Assembly: GCF_035046485.1 (NCBI RefSeq)
Contig: NC_085136.1
Coordinates: forward strand, 295,779,080 to 295,843,079
DNA length: 64,000 nucleotides
Direction: 5' to 3'
Origin: Aedes albopictus
Lineage: Eukaryota; Arthropoda; Insecta; Diptera; Culicidae
Part shown: positions 22,801-31,800 of the stretch, piece by piece
How positions within the stretch are numbered: position 1 is the first letter of the stretch
Layout of the letters: every line of letters begins with the position of its first letter
Made by a program: the position numbers and the translations under genes
Notes under the pieces: model-generated
What the model was told of the DNA's origin: nothing
Databases searched by the model: none
Seen by the model: the letters and a program-made list of their open reading frames with translations, nothing else

Positions 22801-25800
22801 TGAATGCTGGGTTCGCCGTAGAGTACAGCGAGCTCGAGGTTCATCATTATCCACCTCACACCGTTCTCGTGCTGAAAGTCGTCCTGAGCACGCGTCGCTC
22901 GAAAACCCCGAGTGATTGCAGGTATTCCTCGAGCCTTGTCCATGTCTTGTGTTCGTGGAAGACTACCGGTCTAATTATCGTTTTGTACGTAGTGAATTTG
23001 GTTCGTTGGTGAATCTTTTTAGGCCGCATCTTCTTCTGAAGCCCGTAGAAGGCACGACTTCCGCTGATAATGCGTCTTCGAATTTCACGAATGACATTGC
23101 TGTCAGATGTCAGTTAGGATCCGAGGTAAACGAATTGATTCACCCTTTTCGAAGGTATCCCCGTCCTTCGTCACATGACTGCCTAGACGGATGCGGTTAT
23201 GTTCGGTTCCACCTCCAGCATGTAATTTGTATTTGACGTATTCACCAACAGTCCGATCTTTGCTGCTTCGCGTTTCAGGCGGGTGTACAGTTTGACTACC
23301 GTTCCGAATGTTCTGGCGATAATGTCCATGTCGTCCGTAAAGCCCACTAATTGACCGGATTTTGTGAAAATCGTTCCCCGGCTGTTGAGCCCGGCTCGTC
23401 GCATCACACCTTCCAGAGCGATGTTGAAGAGTAGGCATGAGAGTCCATCACCTTGTCTCAGTCCCCGGCGAGATTCGAATGAACTGGATAGTTCACCCGA
23501 AACCCTTACGCAGTTTTGCACACCGTCCATCGTTGCTTTAATCAGTCTAGTCAGCTTCCCAGTAAAGCCGTTTTCGTCCATGATTCTCTATAGCTCTGTG
23601 TGGTTGATACTGTCGTATGCCCCTTTAAAGTCGATGAACAGGTGATGCGTTTGGACCTGGTAATCACGACATTTCTGGAGGATTTGCCGTACGGTGAAGA
23701 TCTGGTTCGACCGTCGATGAAGCCGGCTTGATAACTTCCCACGAACTCATTCGTTTTAGGTGACAGACGACGGAAGATGATCTGGGATAGCACTTTGTAG
23801 GCAGCATTCAAAATAGTGATCGCTCTGAAGTTCTCACATTCCAAATGGTCGCCTTTCTTGTGAATGAGGCAGATTACCCCTTCCTTCCACTCCTCCGGTA
23901 GCCGTCCAGTTTCCCAGATCCTGACTATCAGCCGGGGCAGACAGGTGGCCGACTTTTCTGGGCCCATCTTGATAAGTTCAGCCGCGATACCATCCTTACC
24001 AGCTGCGTTGTTGGTTTTGAGCTGATGAATTGTTTCCTTAACTTCCCTCATTTCCGTCCTCCACTGCACTGGCAACGTCTTTTCCTCTGTTGCCGCGGTC
24101 TCCTTCCCTTCGTTCTTCACGCCATTCAGGTGCTGATCGAAGTGCTGCTTCCACCTTTCGATCACCTCACGTTCGTCCGTCAAAAGGCCTCCGTCCTTAT
24201 CCCTGCATATTTAGGCTTGCGGCACGAAGCCGTTGCGGGATGCGTTGAGCTTCTACTAGAACTTCCGTATTCTAGGGAACGGCACAGCAGTTCCATTTCT
24301 CGCACTCCGCTTCTTCCAGGCAGCGCTTTTTCTCCCGCAAGAGGCGGGTCTGCAGTTTCCGCTTCTGTTTGTAACGTTCCACGATCTGTCGGGTTCCTTG
24401 CTGCAACATTACCGCTTCTTTCACTGAACTCCAGCAGTCCTCTAGAGGGGCCTCATCGAGCTCGCCCTCGTCTGGCAACGCGGCCTCGAGATTCTGCGCG
24501 TATGCTGAGGCGACATCCGGTTGTTTCAGTCGCTCTAGGTTGTAACGTGGCGGTCACCGGTACCGTACATTATTGATGACGGTGAGTTTTGGGCACAGTT
24601 TGACCATCACCAGATAGTGGTCGGAGTCGATGTGGGCGCCACGATAGGTCCTGGCGTCGATAATGCCGGAGAAGTGCCGTCCGTCAATCAAAACGTGGTC
24701 GATTTGAGATTTCGTCTGCTGTGGTGATCTCCAGGTGTAACGGTAAGGGAGGCTGTGTTGGAAAAAGGTGCTACGTATTTCCATATTTTTGGAAGTGGCG
24801 AAATCGATGAGTCGTAGGCCGTTTTCGTTCGTCTGCTGGTGGGCGCTGAACTTACCAATCGTTTGTCTGAATTCCTCCTTCTGGCCTACCTGAGCGTTCA
24901 AATCTCCTATGATGATCTTGACGTCGTGGCTTGGGCAGCGGTCGTACTCGCGTTCGAGCTGCCCATTAAATTGCGGCCTTGTCATCATCAGTGCTTCCGG
25001 AGTGTGGGCTGTGCACGTGTATTAAACTGCAGTTGCAGAATCGACCCTTGATCCTCAACCTGCACATTATTTCGTCGATCGGCCACCAACCGATCACGCG
25101 CCTCAGCATATCCCCCATCACGATTAAAGCTGTTCCCAGCTTGCGTGTGTTGCCGCAGCTTTGGTAGATGGTATGATTGATTACCTCTAAACGTTTACAC
25201 ATGGATACTGTCCAACACACCTCCTGCAGCGCTACGATGCCTATCCGCCTGTCCTTCAGTAGATCGGCGAGTATGCGGGTGCTCCCAATGAAGTTGAGAG
25301 ATCGGCAGTTCCACGTACCGAGTTTCCAATCGCAAGTCCTATCTGTTCGCTGGGGTCGTTGCTGTTGGTCTCGGTTGGTATGATTCTGTTGCTGATTTTC
25401 CGTTACAATGGTTTTTTACGGCTGGCTCGAAGGGCCTGACTCCAACCCCCTACTTTCCGGAGGACCATAGTGCACAGTTGAGCTTAGGGGTCATGCACAA
25501 ACTACGTCACGCTTTTAAGGGGGAGGGGGGGGGGGGTTTCAGAACGTGACGACCCATACAAAAAAATTGTAGGTCCCATACAAAAAGTGTGACATAGGGG
25601 GGAGGGGGAGTTGAAAAAGGTCGATTTTTGCGTGACATAATTTGTGTATCACGCCTTAGAGTCCTTCCCTGGCACACGGACATCGATCAGTCATCCCTCA
25701 AATGAGGATCAAACGCTGCTGTGCGCCGCTTTTCCTGGAGAACAGACGCTCAGGTTTGCAGAAACAAACCACCCTTTCCGTGTCATCTTACGGTCAAAGT

Positions 25801-28800
25801 CCCCACGGTGTTGGTTTCCGGATCTTTCCTAAGGTTGCTCGAAGCCTGGTCGGTGCCACGTGGATGTAGAGATAGGAGTTGCTGAATCTCAATAGGATCT
25901 GTATTGCACGAATTACCCAGCCAGTACTGTGCCGAACTTAGGAAATGTTATCTATAAAAAGGACTGAAAAGAAACTATAATAAGTGCGCGTTGAAGGCTA
26001 TTGAAGTAGATTATCAAAGTACATTGGAAGTAAACTCAGGAAACTGACAACAATTATGACAAATTCAGGCAGTAATTCCATCAGAAATCTAGGCTTTCTT
26101 GGAAGACAAACAGTACCACCGGGAGCCTATCATGGGTTTTTGGGATAAATTTGGTAACAAGTTTCATGGGAATATTGTAAGGTTCTCAGAAAAAAATCCG
26201 AAAAGATCTCACGATCAGGGACCTACATTCAGTAATTCGAATTATTGTGACCATCACGAGGTAACCATTGGATTTGGTTTGTTATGTCATCCTTCAATTC
26301 TTTGCAGCAATAGCAGTCAGGCGGCTTGCGAGAGAGTTAATCTCTCCTAGCAGTGATGCAAAACGGTCGATCTGTGAGAGCTAACCGCGGACAAAACGAA
26401 CCGTTGTGCATGCCTCTGCTTCTCGCTAGTATAGCTGAAGAGAGAGTCATGACAATCATATTCATGATAGTAGTGATGAGGGTACCAGGAGGTCTAAGGG
26501 TCGTGTATAGCGATCCTCCCAGAAGGCTATAAGGGGTCCAAGTAGGTCACATGTGCGATTCATGTGGTTCCATTGACATCTTAGGGGTCTAATAGTGGTT
26601 CCAGCGGCGCTTCAAGGGGTCTGGGGGGATTCATGGGGCATTTCAGGATGATTCAGGGGGATTTAGGAGACATTTCAGGAAGTTCCAGAGCATTTTCGGT
26701 GGGTTTCAGAGGCGTTACGGAATCGTTCTCGGGGTTTTCTGAAGTTCCCTGTGTAGAATCGTCCTTTGGGAGCTTTGTTCAGTTCGTGGCCGTGTCATTT
26801 CACTCAATAGCTACTGCGCCCGTTCAAGATTCCGGACGGTTCAAAGGAGTTATGAAGGCGTTTTTGGGGGAGTATCTGAGGGTCTCATGTGTATAACATG
26901 GGGTCCGAGGGGATTTTAGGGGGATTTCGCATGTTTCAATAGCATTTCAGGAAGCTTCAGAGGCTGTTGAGAGGTCTATTCCCAAAAACCCTTTAAACCC
27001 CTTGAAACGCCCCTGATTTACCTTGAACAGCCATTGATTTCTTCATAATATATTTCAATGGTATTATGAAGGTTCCCTTCGTAATCTATTAGAAATACCC
27101 ATGGGACCCCTTTGATTTAAGTATGTTCCTGAAACTTCCCTGATACGACCCTGACCTGAAATGCTTCGAATCGCCCCTGAAACCTCCGTAATCCTATTGA
27201 AACGCCTTTGAAATGAGCATCATCAAATTGAAATGCCCCTGAAACTCCTTGGAACGCATTTAACCTTCATCCAGCCAACGTATATTTTACACCTTCGGAA
27301 AAGCACAAAAATGGTCATAACTTTTTTGTTTTTCAATGGATTTTGAGGAAATTTTCACAACTTCCCGAAAAACTCTTCTAGTTTATGTTGCCGGGGACAT
27401 GGGTGCCTTGTCCACATGGTTCCGGAGTTATTCCGGATTGTCTTGGGGTACCAAAATTGGCTACATACTTTGCGCAACGTATATCTCAAGATCCCGATGA
27501 GGTAGAAGTATAGTATCTTCGGCGAATTTGTTCAGCAGGTTAAGAACTAACTGGCAACGGCGACTTTGGTTCGCGATTCGGCCGCTAGGTGGCGCCATGG
27601 TCAAAAATGTTCAAACCCTCATATCTCAGAAACCTGATAAGATAGAATGATGCTGTCTTCGGCAAAATTGTTCAGTAAGCTCAGAACAATCTGATAGTAA
27701 AGTCTTTGGTTTGGGATTTATCCGCTAGGTGGCGCGTTGTGTCTGAAAAATTCAAACACGTATATCTCGGTACCCTAATGATGTACAAGCATGCCGTTTT
27801 CAGCAAAGTTGTTCAGCAGGCTAAGAACTAACTGGCAACGGCGACTTTGATTCGCGATTCGGCCGCTAGGTGGCGCCAGGGTCAAAAATGTTCAAACCCT
27901 CATGTTTCAGAAACCTGATAAGATAGAATGATGCTGTCTTCGGCAATATTATTCAGCAAGCTCTGAACTATCTGATAGTAAAGTCTTTGGTTTGGGATTC
28001 ATCCGCTAGGTGGCGCATTGTGTCTGAAAAATTCAAACACGTATATCTCGATACCCTAATGATGTACAAGCAAGCCGTTTTCAGCAAAGTTGTTCAGCAG
28101 GCTAAGAACTATCTGACTATGGCGTCTTTGGTTTGAGAATCGTCCGCTAGGTGGCGCTAGGATAAAAAATCCTCAAACTTCTATATCTCAGATTCCTGAT
28201 AAGATATAATGATGCCGTCTTCAACAAAGTTCTTCAGCAAGCTAAATACTGTCTGATATTTGAGTCTTTGATTTGTGATTTATTCACTAGGTGGCATCTT
28301 GTGTATAATATTGAATCACGTGTATCTCGTTACAATGGCAACGCTATTGACACCAGCAATCAAAACATTCCAACAATTTTATCTCAAAAATCGGAAAACG
28401 TCCAGCAAATTGTTCTGAATGTTAAAAGGAAGTAAGACGTATCTGGTGTCCTTGGTTCTGATATTATTTGATAGGTTCCGTCTAGAAAATATTTGTATTC
28501 AGCAAGCTAAGAGTCATTTGGAAGGATAGTAGACGGTCGAGTACGGTGGTACAAGAGGCAATACTTTAACTTAACACCGTCTTTGACCCCCTGCAGACAA
28601 ATTTTGCCGCCCTACAATATTGCTTCTTTTGCTTCGTTTTTTCTTCCGGCAATGTCTTCGGTAATTTCTACAGGAACTCTTCCGGGTATTTTTCTAGGCA
28701 TTTCTCCGGGAATTTATCCAAGAATTCCACTGGAAATTCCTCAAGAACTTCCTCTAGGAATTTCTTCAGGAATTCTTCTAGGACATCCTCCAGAAGTTAC

Positions 28801-31800
28801 TTCGGGAAATCCTCTAGGAAATCCTCCTGGAATTCCTCCGGAAATTTCCCCAGCATTTCATCTAGGACTCCCATCAGAAACTCCTTCAGGAATTTCTTCG
28901 GCATTTTCTGCAGGAATTCTTCTGGGAGTTTTTCCAGGAATTCCTTCGTACTTTTTTCCAAGATTTTTTTTCGGAAATTTCACTGAGAATTCCCCCAGGA
29001 ATTCGTCCATGAGTGCCTCCGAGAATTCCTCCATAAACTTCTCCGGGCAGTGTGTGGATTTTTATCGCGAACCACTGAATGGTCCATACTCAGCAAGTGA
29101 TACATCCGCGAATGTAACATTTCGTGAACCGACATGCTCAGGAACGCTCCTCGAAATGCTGTTCATTCTCTTGTCCGGTTCGATACGAGAGCGCAATCAA
29201 GAGAGAAGATGCTCGATGACGCCAATGAAAGCGATGCATTCGGTAGGAATATTTTATTGTCATAATTCATTTTTATTGTGACTACACAACCTTCAACGTT
29301 ATGAATACAGTTAAATTAAATAGTAGTTCATGTTTTTTAAGCGAAAACGCATTAAATACTGATAAAATTAACGATTATTCACAGTTGTCCCAAGCCAACG
29401 ATGAGAGATCATCGATAAGTGTTACACTTAGAGATACCCGCTCATCGCCGCAGCTTGTCTATGGACTTATCCATCGATGAATCAAATTCATCGCGGTTCG
29501 AAAATTTTAACACTAGAGCAGGGCCATTCCCAATCAGAATCGTTCAATTCTGATTGGAAAACGTTCAATTCTAAATGGGAACACAGGGAAAAATTTCTAC
29601 TCAGTGGCTGAGTTGGCCTTACTCAGAAATCGAAAAATCCTTTGTTTTCTTACTCAGTTTCCGTTAAAAGTGGGACAACCCATTGCCAATGAGTTGTCCC
29701 ACTTTTAGCCGAAACTGAGTAAGAAAACAAAGGATTTTTCGATTTCTGAGTAAGGCCAACTCAGTCATTGAGTAGAAATTTTTCTCGGTGAATGGCCCTG
29801 CTTTATTGTCAAAATTCTCGGACCGCGTTGAATTCGGTGCAACGGTGGATAAGTCCATATCGAAGTATCTTCTTTGTGTTCCTTCGTGAACCATGCGACT
29901 TTTCTCCGGGAATTTTTCCAGGAGTTTCTTCAGGAATATATACGGGATTTTTTAAAGGAAAACTGTCGGTTCTTTTATTCAAGAAAATTCTCTGAGAATT
30001 TCTCCAGGAATCTCTTCAGGATGTCTTCTGTGATTTGTTTTCTCACAAAACCCTCGACAATTTTTCCCAGAATTCCTCTAGGATTTCCATTACGAATACC
30101 TCCGGGAATCTATCCTGTAATTCCTCTGGGAATTTCTCCAGGAATTATTTTGGGAATTTCTTCTGGAAATCTTCCAGAAAATCCTCCAGGAATTCTTTCA
30201 GGAATTCCTCCGGGGTCTCTTCTGATATTCCTCCGGAAGTTTTTAAAGCAAATCTTCGGGATTTTCTCAGAAAATCCTCTGTGAATTTCACCAAGTATTC
30301 CTCTGAGAATCCCTCTAGGATTTCCTCCTGGAATTCCTCAGGAAATTTTTAGATGAACTCTTCCGGTAATTTCTCCAGAAATTCCTCTGGAATATTCTTC
30401 AAGGAATCCTCTTTCTTGGGGGATTCCCCTCAGGAAATTCCTGGAAGAATCTTTGGAGGAATCCCCTGAGTGAATTCCTGGAGGAATCCCCGGGAGAATT
30501 CCTGGAGAAATACCAGAAAGAATTCCTGGAAATAATCCCGGAAAAAGTCCTGGAGGAATTACTGAAGGAATCACCGGAGTAGTTGCTGATAGGAGACTCA
30601 GGAAAATTCCCGGAGAAATTCCTGGAGGGAGTCATAAAGAAATTCCTAGTGGAATTCCAGGAAAAATTTTGGAAGGAATTCCTGAAGAAACTCCTAGTGG
30701 AATTTCTGGAGAAATTCCAGGGAGAATTTCCAGAGGCATTCCCGGAGGAACTCCCGGGGGAATTCCAGGCGGAATTTCTGAAAAAAAACAAAGGAGGAAT
30801 TCCTAGAGAAATTCCCAGAGGAATTCCTGGAGAAATTCTCAGAGTGTTTTTCTGATAAAAATAATTCACGAAAGACTTCCTGGAGAAATTCCCAGTGGAT
30901 TTTTTTTTTGAAAAAAAAAACTGAAGGTTTTCCTGAAGAAATTCCCGGGAGAATTTCTGGGAGAAGTCCCGGAGGAATTCCTGGAAAAAATTCCGGAGGA
31001 TTTCCCGAACAATTTCTTGAAGAAATTTTCGAAGCAATTCCTGGAGGATTTCCTGAACAAATTCCCGGAGATATTCCTAAAGGAACTCCTCGAAAATTTT
31101 TCGGTGAAATCCAGCCTTAAGAAATTCTTGAAAGAATTCCTGAGGAAAATCCCGGAGCAATTCATGGAGTAATTCCCGGAGGACCTCATGGAGGTATTCC
31201 TGGGAAAATTCTCCGAGGAAATCCGGAGAAATTCCTGAAGAACTCCTGGGGAAATTCCCACAAGAATTCCTGGGAAAATTCCCAGAAGAATTCCTGGAGA
31301 AATCACCGAAGGAATTCCTGAAGGAATGTCCGCAGGAGTTCCTGATGTGGGTCCTAGAGGAAATCCTGGACAAATTTCCGGAAGAATTCCCGGAAACATT
31401 TCCAGAGGAATTCCTACAGAATTTCCCGGAGAAAGTCCTGGAAAAAATCTCGTAAGAATTCCTGTAGAAATTCTCGGAGATATTCCCGAAAGAAAAAAGG
31501 GAGCAATATTGTGGGGTGACAAAATTTGTCTGCAGGGGGTAAAAGACAGTGTAGCGAATAACCTAGGGAATAAATCACGAATCAAAGACTCAACTATCAA
31601 ACAGTTTTTAGCTTGCTGAAAAACTTTGTTGAAGACGGCATCATTATATCTTATCAGGATTCTGAGACATAGAAGTTTGAGGATTTTTGATCTTAGCGCC
31701 ACCTAGCGGACGATTCTCAAACCAAAGACGCCATTGTTAGATAGTTCTTAGCCTGCTGAACAACTTTGCTGAAAACGGCTTGCTTGTACATCATTAGGGT

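Larger units (their letters stand above)
29048..29902. mobile_element. hAT-like element copy B, right end lost
   Basis: Starts CAGTGTGTGGATTTTTATCG and follows copies A and C to CCATGCGACT, where it stops before the CACTG terminus. TCTCCGGG occurs on both sides (29040-29047 and 29903-29910), but the surrounding array is rich in this motif, so the duplication may be coincidental. It holds the insertion at 29462-29857. Confidence 0.75.
28670..31500. repeat. GGAATTCC short-period array with strand switch
   Basis: Degenerate units of about 24 bp built on CTCCAGGAATTCCTC. The + strand reads TCC-type before about 30410 and GGA-type after it, so the array is itself a large inverted repeat. Long open frames across it (such as 28583-29281 and 30866-31702) are repeat translations rich in Pro/Gly/Ile or Ser/Phe/Arg. 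Confidence 0.88.

Noticed and set aside
28583..29281. 232-codon open frame rich in PGIPPEIP-like repeats, and its relatives at 29874-31702
   Set aside because: They are frames through the GGAATTCC array; composition follows the repeat, frames overlap on both strands, and hAT copy B interrupts them.
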